This document shows positions 42,918-53,377 of a DNA stretch of 58,211 bases, piece after piece. The notes under the pieces were generated by a model that did not search any database, had not been told where the DNA came from, and was given only the letters and a program-made list of their open reading frames with translations. Position numbers and translations under genes: made by a program. The stretch comes from Phreatobacter sp. (GTDB taxonomy: Bacteria; Pseudomonadota; Alphaproteobacteria; Rhizobiales; Phreatobacteraceae), in contig NZ_JALHMP010000027.1 of assembly GCF_022843985.1 (NCBI RefSeq), positions 1 through 58,211 of the forward strand, in the 5' to 3' direction. Position 1 is the first letter of the stretch, and each line of letters begins with the position of its first letter.

Positions 42918-43141
42918 GCACCCACCGCCATCCCCGGCCTGCCGCGTGAGCGGCGAGGGAAGGGGATCCAGGCTTTTCGGGCATCGCCCTTCAGCGTCTG
43001 GACCCCCTTTCACCTCGCTATTGCTCGTCCGGGGGTGAAACGCGGAGCCATAGGGCTCCGCTCAGCCCTTTTCCCCATTCACCTGGCGCCCCACGGCGCC
43101 CCCTCTCCCCCCGAGGAGAGGCGCATGCGGAGCATGACCCC
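42918..43141. repeat. Palindrome-rich spacer between serC and serA
   Basis: Holds GGGG.TCCAG / CTGGA.CCCC (about 42962-43007) with an inner GGGC-ATC-GCCC, then GCGGAGCC-ATAG-GGCTCCGC (43042-43061) enclosed by GGTGAA / TTCACC arms, and a CTCTCC / GGAGAG pair near the serA start. It looks like a cluster of REP-type palindromes; a role in mRNA stability or termination is possible. Confidence 0.5.
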
Positions 43142-44734
43142 GTGACCAAACCCCGCGTTCTCATTTCCGACGCCCTCTCGCCCGCAGCCGTCCAGATCTT
43201 TCGGGATCGGGGCATCGATGTCGATTTCCAGCCGGCCCTCGGCAAGGACAAGGACAAGCTCGCCGCCATCATCGGCGACTATGACGGCCTCGCCATCCGC
43301 TCGGCCACCAAGGTGACGCCGGCGATCCTGGCCCATGCCACAAATCTGAAGGTGATCGGCCGCGCCGGCATCGGCGTCGACAATGTCGACATCCCCAACG
43401 CGACCTCCCGGGGCGTCATTGTGATGAACACGCCCTTCGGCAATTCGATCACGACCGCCGAGCACGCCATCGCGATGATGTTCGCCATCGCCCGCCAGAT
43501 CCCGGACGCCGACCGCACGACCCAGGCGGGACAGTGGGAGAAGAACAAGTATATGGGTGTCGAGCTGACCTCGAAGACGCTCGGCATCATCGGCTGCGGC
43601 AATATCGGCTCCATCGTCGCCGACCGGGCCCTCGGCCTGAAGATGAAGGTCATCGCTTTCGATCCCTACCTCTCGCCCGAGCGGGCCGTGTCCATCGGCG
43701 TGGAGAAGGTGGAGCTGGATGAGTTGCTGCGCCGCGCCGACTTCATCACGCTGCATGTGCCGATGACGGCGCAGACCAAGAACGTCCTCTCCCGCGAGGC
43801 GCTGGCCAAGACGAAGAAGGGCGTTCGCATCATCAACTGCGCCCGTGGCGGCCTGGTCGACGAGCGGGCTCTGCGCGATGCGCTCGATGCCGGCCATGTG
43901 GCGGGCGCGGCCTTCGATGTCTTCGCCGAGGAGCCGGCGACCGCCAATCCGCTCTTCGGCCATCCCAACGTCATCTGCACACCGCATCTCGGCGCCGCCA
44001 CGACCGAGGCCCAGGAAAACGTCGCCCTGCAGGTGGCCGAGCAGATGTCGGACTATCTCCTGTCGGGCGCCATCACCAATGCGGTGAACTTTCCATCGAT
44101 CTCGGCGGAGGATGCGCCGAAGCTCAGGCCCTTCGTGGCGCTCGCCGAGAAGCTCGGTTCCTTCCTCGGCCAGCTCACGGAAGCCCCGATCAAGGGCATT
44201 CGCATCGAATATGAGGGTAAGGTTGCCGACCTCAACGTGCGTCCGCTGACCGCCGCGGCGGTGACGGGCGTGCTCCGGCCCTTCCTGTCCGACATCAACA
44301 TGGTCAATGCCGTTGGTATCGCCAACGACAAGGGCATCACGGTTGACGAGGTGAAGCGCGAGGCGCCGGGCGGCAATCTAGAGAGCCGCATCATGATCAC
44401 GGTCGAGGCCGAGGACATGCCGCGGCACGCCGCCGGCACGGTGCTCGCCGACGGCAAGCCGCGCATCGTCGAGATCCGCGCCATCGCGATGGACGCGGAA
44501 TTCGCCCCGCACATGCTCTACGTGCGCAACGACGACAAGCCGGGCTTCATCGGCCGCTTCGGCTCGCTGCTGGGCGATGCCGGTGTCAATATCGCCACCT
44601 TCAACCTCGGTCGCGACAAGCCCGGCGGCGACGCCATCTGCTTCGTGGCGGTGGACGAGCGCATCTCCGACGATCTCCTGGCGAAGATCCACGAGATCCC
44701 GCAGGTGAAGCGCGCCCGCCGCCTGGCGTTCTGA
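43142..44734 (+). CDS. serA: D-3-phosphoglycerate dehydrogenase, long form
   Basis: 530 residues, GTG start. N-terminal substrate domain, NAD-binding domain (LGIIGCGNIGSIVADRALG), catalytic Arg (INCARGGLVD), Glu (AEEPAT) and His (CTPHLGAAT), then the ASB domain (about 310-450) and a C-terminal ACT domain (MLYVRNDDKPGFIGRFGSLLGDAGVNIATFNLGR). This is the type-1 SerA, normally feedback-inhibited by serine. It forms the serine pair with the preceding serC. A second SerA of the short type is at 29143. Confidence 0.95.
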   Translation: MTKPRVLISDALSPAAVQIFRDRGIDVDFQPALGKDKDKLAAIIGDYDGLAIRSATKVTPAILAHATNLKVIGRAGIGVDNVDIPNATSRGVIVMNTPFGNSITTAEHAIAMMFAIARQIPDADRTTQAGQWEKNKYMGVELTSKTLGIIGCGNIGSIVADRALGLKMKVIAFDPYLSPERAVSIGVEKVELDELLRRADFITLHVPMTAQTKNVLSREALAKTKKGVRIINCARGGLVDERALRDALDAGHVAGAAFDVFAEEPATANPLFGHPNVICTPHLGAATTEAQENVALQVAEQMSDYLLSGAITNAVNFPSISAEDAPKLRPFVALAEKLGSFLGQLTEAPIKGIRIEYEGKVADLNVRPLTAAAVTGVLRPFLSDINMVNAVGIANDKGITVDEVKREAPGGNLESRIMITVEAEDMPRHAAGTVLADGKPRIVEIRAIAMDAEFAPHMLYVRNDDKPGFIGRFGSLLGDAGVNIATFNLGRDKPGGDAICFVAVDERISDDLLAKIHEIPQVKRARRLAF

Positions 44735-44755
44735 CCGGCATCGCGCGCCGTCATT

Positions 44756-44908
44756 GGCCCCACCCTTACCCTCCCCTCGCTGCCGCGAGGGAAGGGGGCC
44801 TACCGCGTCGCGCCCGGCCTGCCCGGTCGAGCCTGGCGCAAGGTGCGAAACGAACTTGAGCGGCTGAAGCCCCCCTCCCCGCGCAGCGGGGAGGGTGAGG
44901 GTGGGGCC
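44756..44908. repeat. 21-bp inverted repeat pair around a 111-base spacer
   Basis: GGCCCCACCCTTACCCTCCC at 44756-44775 (plus one C) and GGGAGGGTGAGGGTGGGGCC at 44889-44908 (plus one G before) match as reverse complements with one mismatch. Each has a smaller internal palindrome on its inner side (CTCGCTGCCGCGAG and CCGCGCAGCGG). Typical intergenic REP/BIME-like element of Hyphomicrobiales. No transposase. Confidence 0.6.
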
Positions 44909-45000
44909 TTCCTTCACGATCGATCGCCCGGGCCCAATCCAGGTCCCGCCTGCCCCGGCCTGCGCTACACTCAGCCGTCCCGATTCGCCGGAACCCGCCC

Positions 45001-45450
45001 ATGTACGTCCTCGCTCGTCTGTCCTTCGGCTTCGTGGTCGGGGCGCTGGCCGTGATCCTCGCCCTGCAGGGGGCCGTCTGGCTGATGGGCCAGATCGGAA
45101 TGGCCGCAGTCCAGCTCTTCCCGATGCGCGCGCCGTTGCCGGCGACCCTGCCGGGCCTCACCCAGCCGGCGATCATCGGCGGGCTCTGGGGCCTGCTCTT
45201 CATCCTGATCTGGGACCGCTGGGGCCGCCAGGGCATCGTCAAAGGGGCCGGGTTCGGCACGCTCTTCGGCCTCGTCGGCCCCGGCATGGTGCTCTGGGTC
45301 GTCTGGCCGGCGCTCAGGGGCGCCGCACTGTTCGAGGGCGGCAATGCCAGTCGGGTCGCCGCCGGCGCCGCCTTGGCAGTGGCCTTCGGCATCGGCCTCG
45401 CCTGGATCGGCCAGATCCTCAATGGCTACATGCGCTACGCCGTACGCTGA
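45001..45450 (+). CDS. Conserved small membrane protein
   Basis: 149 residues with four or so hydrophobic segments (about residues 5-28, 56-70, 80-103 and 117-140) and few polar residues. No known domain recognised. It follows the repeat-rich spacer and converges on the DMT permease gene with one base between them. The SD is weak. Coding is supported by amino-acid bias and membrane pattern. Confidence 0.7.
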   Translation: MYVLARLSFGFVVGALAVILALQGAVWLMGQIGMAAVQLFPMRAPLPATLPGLTQPAIIGGLWGLLFILIWDRWGRQGIVKGAGFGTLFGLVGPGMVLWVVWPALRGAALFEGGNASRVAAGAALAVAFGIGLAWIGQILNGYMRYAVR

Positions 45451-45451
45451 A

Positions 45452-46336
45452 TCAGCGCTTGCCGCTCTCGGCTATGGCGATCCCGCCGAGCACCAGCAGC
45501 AGCGCCACGGCATGATACCAGGCGAAGATCTCGCCGAGGATCAGCGGCCCGAGAATGGCCGCCCAGACCGGCACGAGATTGACCCAGAGACCCGCCCGGC
45601 CCGGCCCGATCAGCTCGACGCCGCGCATGAAGAAGAGCTGGGCGACGAAGCCCGGCAACACCGCGACGTAGAGAATGATGAGCCAGCCGTTGAGGTCCGG
45701 CCATTGCGCCGTGCCATGGGCCACCTCGGCGGCAAGCAGCGGCAGCGACGAGATGAGGGCCACCAGCGCCAGCGCCATGAAGAAGGGGCGCGGGGAGATG
45801 GCGGGTCGGTTGCGCAGGGCGACCGTATAGGCGGCATAGCCCAGGCAGGCGACCAGCATCAGGACATCGCCGAAATTGAAGGCAAGACCGGTCAGCACGG
45901 CGAGGTCGCCCCGCGCCGCCAGGAGCGCAATGCCGGCAATGGTCACGACGATGCCGATGGCCTGCAGGGCGGTGACGGCGGTGCGATGGACGAGATAGGC
46001 GCCGGCCAGAACCATGACCGGGATCGAGCCCTGGATGATGCCGATATTGACGGCGGTGGTGTAGAGGGCGGCGAGATAGAAGAGGGCATTGAAGCCGGTG
46101 AAGCCGACGACGCCGAGGATGGCCAGCCATTTCCAGTGGGCGCGAATCTGCGGCCATTCCCGCAGGAAGGCCGGACCGGCAATGGCGATCATCAGCGACA
46201 GGGTCCCCACCCAGCGCAGCGTCGTCAGCATCATGGGTGACACATGGCCGATCGCCAGACGGCTGGCGATGGCATTGCCGGCCCAGATCAATGTCGTGGC
46301 GGCGAGAATGAGGTAAGGACGATCATAGAGGCGCAT
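45452..46336 (-). CDS. EamA/DMT-superfamily transporter
   Basis: 294 residues, ten predicted membrane helices in two EamA repeats (LILAATTLIWAGNAIASRLAIG opens the first; PRPFFMALALVALISSLPLL lies in the second). Start ATG 46336 (MRLYDRPYLIL) matches the family; the frame upstream lacks homology. DMT proteins export metabolites or amino acids; substrate unknown. It is divergent from pstS across 298 bases. Confidence 0.88.
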   Translation of the reverse strand: MRLYDRPYLILAATTLIWAGNAIASRLAIGHVSPMMLTTLRWVGTLSLMIAIAGPAFLREWPQIRAHWKWLAILGVVGFTGFNALFYLAALYTTAVNIGIIQGSIPVMVLAGAYLVHRTAVTALQAIGIVVTIAGIALLAARGDLAVLTGLAFNFGDVLMLVACLGYAAYTVALRNRPAISPRPFFMALALVALISSLPLLAAEVAHGTAQWPDLNGWLIILYVAVLPGFVAQLFFMRGVELIGPGRAGLWVNLVPVWAAILGPLILGEIFAWYHAVALLLVLGGIAIAESGKR

Positions 46337-46634
46337 GCGCTCGCAAAACCCTGATGGAGTCACACTATAGACGGCCCCGGGCAGTCGTGGCAGCCGGTCG
46401 CGGCGCAGCCGAGCAATGCCTTGCACGGAGGTTTGGACGGAGTCGTCCAGTCTTTGCGACAAATTGGATGATTATGCGCTAAGTAACTGATATCGCAGGG
46501 CATAGAATTTCATTTTTCTGTCAAGCAGTGGTCATAGAAGTATCGCGCAGCGGCCCTATCCAAAGGCTGCATCCCTTGTCCGACCCTGCGCACAGAAGCG
46601 CTGGACGAGGTCCCTCCAAGGACAGGAGCATCCT
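46337..46634. other. Divergent DMT/pstS intergenic region with Pho box
   Basis: 298 bases. It contains the Pho box at 46518-46535 and an AT-rich stretch (46470-46520) suited to the pstS promoter. No open reading frame of note. Confidence 0.6.
46518..46535 (+). promoter_or_regulatory. Pho box upstream of pstS
   Basis: CTGTCAAGCAGTGGTCAT: two 7-bp half-sites (CTGTCAA and TGGTCAT) separated by four bases, matching the PhoB direct-repeat consensus CTGTCAT-N4-CTGTCAT with three mismatches. It lies 100 bases before the pstS GTG. Phosphate-starvation induction by PhoB is inferred. Confidence 0.65.
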
Positions 46635-47666
46635 GTGAAGTTCTCTCTCTTCCTCTCTGCCGCGGTCGTCGCGATCGGCGGCACCGTTCTCGCCACGGCG
46701 CCGGCGAATGCCCAGGCCCGCGACCGCATCCAGATCACCGGTTCCTCGACCGTGTTCCCCTTCACCACCACGGTGGCCGAGCGCTTCTCGCAGCGCGGCG
46801 GCCGCGCCCCGATCGTCGAGTCGACCGGCACCGGCGGCGGCATGCGTCTGTTCTGCGCCGGCGTTGGCCTGAACACGCCCGACATCACCAATGCCTCGCG
46901 CCGCATCACGCAGAACGAGTTCAACACCTGCAAGACCAATGGCGTCGATATCGTCGAGCTGCAGATCGGCTTCGACGGCATCGTCTTTGCCAACGCCAAG
47001 GCGGGTCCGAAGGTGCAGCTCACCCTCGAGCAGATCTATCTCGCCCTCGCCGCCAAGGTCCCGAACGCCCAGGGCCAGCTCGTCGACAACCCGCACAAGA
47101 ACTGGTCGGATATCGCGCCGAACCTGCCGAACGTGAAGATCGAGGTCATCGGGCCGCCGCCGACGTCGGGCACCCGCGATTCGTTCAACGAGATGGCACT
47201 TCTTGGTGGGTGCCGAGAGCATGCCAAGCGTCGGAACGTTCAGATTGGCAGCCGTGAATGTCAGCAGATCCGCGCTGACGGCGCCTTCATCGAGGGCGGC
47301 GAGAACGACAACATCATCGTCCAGCGCCTTGTCGCCAACCCGACGGCCTTCGGCATCTTCGGCTACGCCAACCTCGAAGAGAACCAGGACAAGATCCAGG
47401 GCGCCGTCATCGGTGGTCATGAGCCTTCGGTCGAGGCCATCCAGAACGGCAAGTGGCCGATGGCCCGGTCCATGTTCGTCTACCTGAAGAAGAACCATAT
47501 CGGCACCGTTCCGGGCCTGCAGGACTTCTTCAACGAATATGCCTCGGAGCAGGCCATGGGCGAAGACGGCTATCTTGAGAGGAAGGGTCTCGTTCCGAGC
47601 CCGGCCGCCGATCGTGCACGCTTCCGTGCCGCTGTCGCCGCTGCCACTTCGATGGCGGGTCTCTGA
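46635..47666 (+). CDS. pstS: Phosphate ABC transporter binding protein PstS
   Basis: 343 residues, GTG start with AGGAG 6 bases upstream. Signal peptide about 1-27 (ends NAQA). Phosphate loop ITGSSTVFPF, STGTGGGMRLFCAG and PPPTSGTRDSFNEMAL are the binding motifs; FGIFGYANLEENQD follows. PstS captures phosphate in the periplasm for PstCAB. It belongs to the long alphaproteobacterial PstS subgroup. A strong hairpin separates it from pstC. Confidence 0.95.
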   Translation: MKFSLFLSAAVVAIGGTVLATAPANAQARDRIQITGSSTVFPFTTTVAERFSQRGGRAPIVESTGTGGGMRLFCAGVGLNTPDITNASRRITQNEFNTCKTNGVDIVELQIGFDGIVFANAKAGPKVQLTLEQIYLALAAKVPNAQGQLVDNPHKNWSDIAPNLPNVKIEVIGPPPTSGTRDSFNEMALLGGCREHAKRRNVQIGSRECQQIRADGAFIEGGENDNIIVQRLVANPTAFGIFGYANLEENQDKIQGAVIGGHEPSVEAIQNGKWPMARSMFVYLKKNHIGTVPGLQDFFNEYASEQAMGEDGYLERKGLVPSPAADRARFRAAVAAATSMAGL

Positions 47667-47688
47667 TCGCCGGTTGATAAGGCTTCTG

Positions 47689-47712
47689 GGGGTCCGGCTC
47701 CGGCCGGACCCC
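47689..47712 (+). terminator. Intra-operon hairpin between pstS and pstC
   Basis: GGGGTCCGG (47689-47697) pairs perfectly with CCGGACCCC (47704-47712) across CTCCGG. No U-run. It probably stabilises the pstS message or partly attenuates pstCAB, giving more binding protein than permease. Confidence 0.5.
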
Positions 47713-47758
47713 TCCGCCGGATGATCCGGCCTGCTTCGATCGCGTAAGGAAGGCTCTG

Positions 47759-49138
47759 ATGTTCCTGACCCTGTTCGGCCTCGTCCTCGCGGTTGCAGTC
47801 ATCTGTTTCGTCATGGGCCGGAGCCGCGCCGTCGCCGTCTCCGGAACCCAGTTCAGCGCGCTCCATTCCCTGCCGAGCTATCATGGCTGGTGGATGGTCC
47901 TGATGGCCGCGGGTCCGGCCTTCGCCGTCCTGGTACTCTGGTCGCTGATCAGTCCTTATCTGCTGCGGCCGATGATGCTTTCCCAGTTTGCGCCGCAACT
48001 GGCCGAGTTCAGTGCCGCGCAGCTCGACGGCTTCTGGCGCGACATCCAGGCCATCGCCGGCGGCGGAATGCCGGGCGTGCGCGACGCCTTCCGCGAAGAG
48101 GCGGCAGCTGCCTATCAGTCGACCAGCCGCATGTCGCTGATCGGGATGGTCACGCTCATGATCGCCCTCGGCGCGGCCGGGTTCTATTTTGGCTGGAACG
48201 CGATCGCCGTGAACTTCCGCGCCCGGCACCGGGTCGAGACCGCGGTCAAGGTCTTCCTGGCGGGGTCGGCGACGGTCGCGATCCTGACGACAGTCGGCAT
48301 TGTCATGTCGCTGCTGTTCGAATCGCTGCGCTTCTTCACCATGGTGAGCCCCCTCGATTTCCTGTTCGGGACGACGTGGACGCCTCAGCAGATGGCGTTC
48401 CGCGCAGACCAGGTCGGCGGCACCGCCGCTTTCGGCTTCATCCCGCTGCTGACCGGGACCCTGCTGATCACCTTCATTGCCATGATGGTGGCCGCACCGC
48501 TCGGCATCCTGGCGGCCATCTACCTGTCCGACTACGCCTCCCCCCAGGTGCGCGCAGTCGGCAAGCCGGTCCTGGAACTGCTCGCCGGCATCCCGACGGT
48601 GGTCTACGGCTTCTTCGCCGCGCTCACCGTCGCCCCCTTCATCCGCAATAGCGGCCAGGCCATGGGTCTTGACGTATCTTCGGAGAGCGCGCTTGCCGCC
48701 GGCGTCGTCATGGGCATCATGATCGTGCCGTTTGTATCCTCGCTGTCCGATGACGTCATCAGTGCCGTCCCCCAGTCACTGCGCGACGGCTCGGCGGGCC
48801 TCGGTGCCACCAAGTCGGAGACGATCCGGCGCGTGGTCCTGCCAGCGGCGCTTCCCGGTATTGTCTCGGCCCTGGTGCTCGCGGTGTCACGCGCCATGGG
48901 CGAGACGATGATCGTCGTCATGGCGGCCGGCATGGCTGCCAACCTGACCCTCAACCCGCTGGAGGCCGTGACGACCATTACCGTGCAGATCGGGACGCTT
49001 TTGACCGGCGACCAGGAATTCGACAGCCCGAAGACGCTGGCCGCCTTCGGTCTCGGCCTCTCGCTCTTCGTCATCACCCTGTCGCTCAATCTCGTCGCCC
49101 TGCGCGTCGTCAACAAGTATCGGGAACAGTATGACTGA
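47759..49138 (+). CDS. pstC: Phosphate permease subunit PstC
   Basis: 459 residues with a long N-terminal extension: one helix at about 3-22, a second near 41-66, a periplasmic segment and the permease domain. GTLLITFIAMMVAAPLGILAAIYLSDY, the EAA-type loop DGSAGLGATKSETIRRVVLPAALPGI and a final helix bundle are typical of PstC. AAGGA precedes the ATG. Its stop overlaps pstA by eight bases. Confidence 0.95.
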   Translation: MFLTLFGLVLAVAVICFVMGRSRAVAVSGTQFSALHSLPSYHGWWMVLMAAGPAFAVLVLWSLISPYLLRPMMLSQFAPQLAEFSAAQLDGFWRDIQAIAGGGMPGVRDAFREEAAAAYQSTSRMSLIGMVTLMIALGAAGFYFGWNAIAVNFRARHRVETAVKVFLAGSATVAILTTVGIVMSLLFESLRFFTMVSPLDFLFGTTWTPQQMAFRADQVGGTAAFGFIPLLTGTLLITFIAMMVAAPLGILAAIYLSDYASPQVRAVGKPVLELLAGIPTVVYGFFAALTVAPFIRNSGQAMGLDVSSESALAAGVVMGIMIVPFVSSLSDDVISAVPQSLRDGSAGLGATKSETIRRVVLPAALPGIVSALVLAVSRAMGETMIVVMAAGMAANLTLNPLEAVTTITVQIGTLLTGDQEFDSPKTLAAFGLGLSLFVITLSLNLVALRVVNKYREQYD

Positions 49139-50969
49139 CGCCTCGCTGCCTCGGATCGCCACCGATCTGCACACCAATGACGCGGCCCAGAAACGGCTCA
49201 AGGCCCGCTATCGCGGGGAGTTCATCTTCCAGGCGATGGGGATCAGTGCCCTCGCGATCGCCGCCGGTTTCCTCGTGCTCTTCCTGTCGACGATCGTCGG
49301 ACAGTCCCTTCCTGCCTTCACCCAGCATTATCTGAAGCTGGACGTGGAACTGAAGCGGGAAGAGCTCAATCCGCAGAATGCCACAGGAGCGGACCTCACC
49401 CGTGCCGTCGGGGCCGCCAATTTTGATGCCCTGGTCAATCAGTCTCTGCGGAGCTATTTCCCGTCGGTCACCGATCGGGCATCCCGCCGCGCGCTGGGCT
49501 CCATCATGTCGTCGGGCGCGCCGTCGATGGTTCGCAACGAGGTTGTCTCCGACCCCTCCACGATCGGCACGACTCGCCAGATCTATGTGCCGTTGCAGGC
49601 GAATTCCGACCTCTATCTCAAGGGTCTGGTATCACCGGTCGAAGTGACCAGGGGCGCGGGCGAACTGGGCGTATCCGGCACGTCCGGCCAGGTGCAGCTC
49701 TCCTCCACGGTCAACAATTTCGCGCCGCTCCTGGCTGCGGTCAAAGCCCAGCTTGTCGAGAAGGCGACGCGGCTTCGTGGCGATCTCGCCGGCAAGGAAC
49801 GGGTCCTCGTAGCCCTGGAGCGGGATGCAGGCGCGCTTCAGCGGGGCCTTGCGACTGTTGCCGAAGCCGATCGTGCTCGCCTTCAGGGCCGGGTCGAACA
49901 GGAAGCCCGTCAGGTTGCTGCGACGCGCTCGGAGATCGAACAGCTGCGCCAGGGCATTGCCGCCCTCGATGCGCGGATCACGGGCGCCGACCGGGCTGAG
50001 GCGCTGGACAATGCCCTGTCCAGCTATCTCATCCGCATCAATGGCGGTGTCATCAAGCTCACGTCGGTCCAAAGCGCCAATGCCGTCGGCCAGGTACTCT
50101 TGCCGCCGCGCAATACCGACGTGGCCAAGGCCGGCGACTGGGAAATCCTCCGCATCGTCCAGCCGGAGGCCAACCGGCGCATCGGCGACCGCGAGATCGC
50201 CTATCTCGAATCCCTCAAGGCGCGCGGCCTGATCGAACAGCGCCTCTCGCGTGAATTCTTCTTCGGCGGCGCGTCGCGCGAAGCCGAACTGGCGGGCGTC
50301 TGGGTGGCGGTCGTCGGCTCCTTCATGACCCTTGCCATCACCCTCTTGCTGAGCTTTCCCATCGGCGTGGCCGCGGCCATCTATCTTGAGGAGTTCGCGC
50401 CGAAAAACCGTCTGACCGAGATCATCGAGGTCAACATCAACAATCTCGCGGCCGTACCGTCGATCATCTTCGGCCTGCTCGGGCTGGCGGTCTTCCTCAA
50501 TGTCTTCGGCATGCCGCGGTCCGCGCCCGTGGTCGGCGGCGTGGTCCTCGCCCTGATGACGCTTCCGGTGATCATCATTGCCGCGCGCGCCGCCATCCGC
50601 GCCGTGCCGCCCTCCATTCGCGAGGCCGCCCTCGGCGTCGGTGCTTCGCACCAGCAGGCCGTGTTCCACCACGTGCTGCCGCTCGCCATGCCCGGTATTC
50701 TCACCGGTACGATCCTCGGCATGGCCTCGGCTCTCGGCGAGACCGCGCCGCTCCTCCTCATCGGCATGGTGGCCTTCGTCGTCGACGTGCCCAAGGGCGT
50801 TTCGGATGCGGCGACCGTCTTGCCGGTTCAGGTGTTCATGTGGGCCGACTTCCCCGAGGCCGCCTTCGTTAGCAAGACCGCCGCAGCCATCATCGTCTTG
50901 CTCGTTTTCCTGATGCTGATGAACGCGCTCGCCATTATTCTCCGCAAGAGGTTCGAGCGCCGCTGGTGA
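49131..50969 (+). CDS. pstA: Phosphate permease subunit PstA with large N-terminal domain
   Basis: 612 residues, about twice the length of E. coli PstA. The N-terminal region has a helix (about 36-60) followed by the DUF3333 segment, and a long periplasmic insertion with a coiled-coil-like stretch (about 200-290, [21 protein letters not shown] and similar). The permease domain starts at about 385 ([20 protein letters not shown]) with the EAA loop [25 protein letters not shown]. The start overlaps the pstC stop. This expanded PstA is typical of Hyphomicrobiales. Confidence 0.93.
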   Translation: MTDASLPRIATDLHTNDAAQKRLKARYRGEFIFQAMGISALAIAAGFLVLFLSTIVGQSLPAFTQHYLKLDVELKREELNPQNATGADLTRAVGAANFDALVNQSLRSYFPSVTDRASRRALGSIMSSGAPSMVRNEVVSDPSTIGTTRQIYVPLQANSDLYLKGLVSPVEVTRGAGELGVSGTSGQVQLSSTVNNFAPLLAAVKAQLVEKATRLRGDLAGKERVLVALERDAGALQRGLATVAEADRARLQGRVEQEARQVAATRSEIEQLRQGIAALDARITGADRAEALDNALSSYLIRINGGVIKLTSVQSANAVGQVLLPPRNTDVAKAGDWEILRIVQPEANRRIGDREIAYLESLKARGLIEQRLSREFFFGGASREAELAGVWVAVVGSFMTLAITLLLSFPIGVAAAIYLEEFAPKNRLTEIIEVNINNLAAVPSIIFGLLGLAVFLNVFGMPRSAPVVGGVVLALMTLPVIIIAARAAIRAVPPSIREAALGVGASHQQAVFHHVLPLAMPGILTGTILGMASALGETAPLLLIGMVAFVVDVPKGVSDAATVLPVQVFMWADFPEAAFVSKTAAAIIVLLVFLMLMNALAIILRKRFERRW

Positions 50970-51003
50970 CAGTCCGGACGCCCACGACAAAAGGATCACG
51001 TCG

Positions 51004-51822
51004 ATGAACTCGCTTCCCAGCTTCGAGACGACGGCGGCCACGTCCGCCGTTCCGGCGGCGGCGGTGCACCCGAAGATCACGGGCCGCAACGTCAATGTCT
51101 TCTATGGCGAAAAGCACGCCATCAAGGACGTCAATGTCGACATCCCCGAGCGCTCGGTCATGGCCTTCATCGGACCGTCGGGCTGCGGAAAGTCGACTTT
51201 CCTGCGCTGCATCAACCGGATGAACGACACGATCTCGATCTGCCGTGTCACCGGCGACATCCGGATCGACGAGAGGGATATCTACGATCGCAGCCTCGAC
51301 GTCGTCCAGCTGCGCGCCCGTGTCGGCATGGTGTTCCAGAAGCCGAACCCGTTTCCGAAGTCGATCTACGAGAACGTTGCCTACGGCCCGCGCATCCATG
51401 GCCTGGTGAAGAGCAAGTCCGAACTGGACGAGGTCGTCGAGACCGCACTGACGAAGGCGAGCCTGTGGAACGAGGTCAAGGACCGCCTGCAGGAATCGGG
51501 AACCGGCCTGTCCGGCGGCCAGCAGCAGCGCCTGTGCATCGCCCGCGCCATCGCGGTGTCGCCGGAGGTGATCCTGATGGACGAGCCTTGCTCGGCGCTC
51601 GACCCGATCGCCACTGCCAAGATCGAGGAGCTGATCGACGAACTGAAGCAGAACTTCACCATCGTCATCGTCACTCACTCGATGCAGCAGGCGGCGCGCG
51701 TGTCGCAGCGCACTGCCTTCTTCCACCTTGGTGTTCTCGTCGAGGAAGGCACGACCGACCAGATCTTCACCAATCCGGTCGATACCCGGACGCGCGATTA
51801 TATCACCGGCCGTTTCGGCTGA
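51004..51822 (+). CDS. pstB: Phosphate transport ATPase PstB
   Basis: 272 residues. Walker [11 protein letters not shown]-loop [15 protein letters not shown], signature [14 protein letters not shown], Walker [14 protein letters not shown] and switch His in [11 protein letters not shown]. An N-terminal Ala-rich tail of about 25 residues precedes the ABC domain. ATP hydrolysis powers phosphate uptake. No phoU or phoB follows, so this pst operon is uncoupled from them in this window. Confidence 0.96.
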   Translation: MNSLPSFETTAATSAVPAAAVHPKITGRNVNVFYGEKHAIKDVNVDIPERSVMAFIGPSGCGKSTFLRCINRMNDTISICRVTGDIRIDERDIYDRSLDVVQLRARVGMVFQKPNPFPKSIYENVAYGPRIHGLVKSKSELDEVVETALTKASLWNEVKDRLQESGTGLSGGQQQRLCIARAIAVSPEVILMDEPCSALDPIATAKIEELIDELKQNFTIVIVTHSMQQAARVSQRTAFFHLGVLVEEGTTDQIFTNPVDTRTRDYITGRFG

Positions 51823-52000
51823 CGGCCTGCCGGGCGCCGCGCGCGACTTCCGGCCGATCCCTCCCACCGGTCTCGAAAGGCGCCTCCCGCCTTGGGGTGG
51901 CGCCTTCAACCGGCCCGGACCGTCGCCACGCGGTGGTGGAAGGCGGTCGGCTCCACACTTGCCACCCTCGTTCCGATCCATTATCCGCACAGTGCAAGGG

Positions 52001-52032
52001 CCCCGGGAGGACGCGCTAACGCGCTGCCGGGG
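52001..52032 (+). promoter_or_regulatory. Two-tier hairpin in purA leader
   Basis: CCCCGG (52001-52006) pairs with CCGGGG (52027-52032); inside, GCGC-TAAC-GCGC (52013-52024) forms a second stem. It lies 28 bases before the purA start, upstream of GGAGG. Could be a regulatory leader or a terminator remnant. Confidence 0.35.
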
Positions 52033-52060
52033 TTTGCCTTGCCGTGGAGGATGTTGGACC

Positions 52061-53350
<1,290 letters not shown>

Positions 53351-53377
53351 CAGTAGAGGGGCGAGAAGCGAGTTTCG

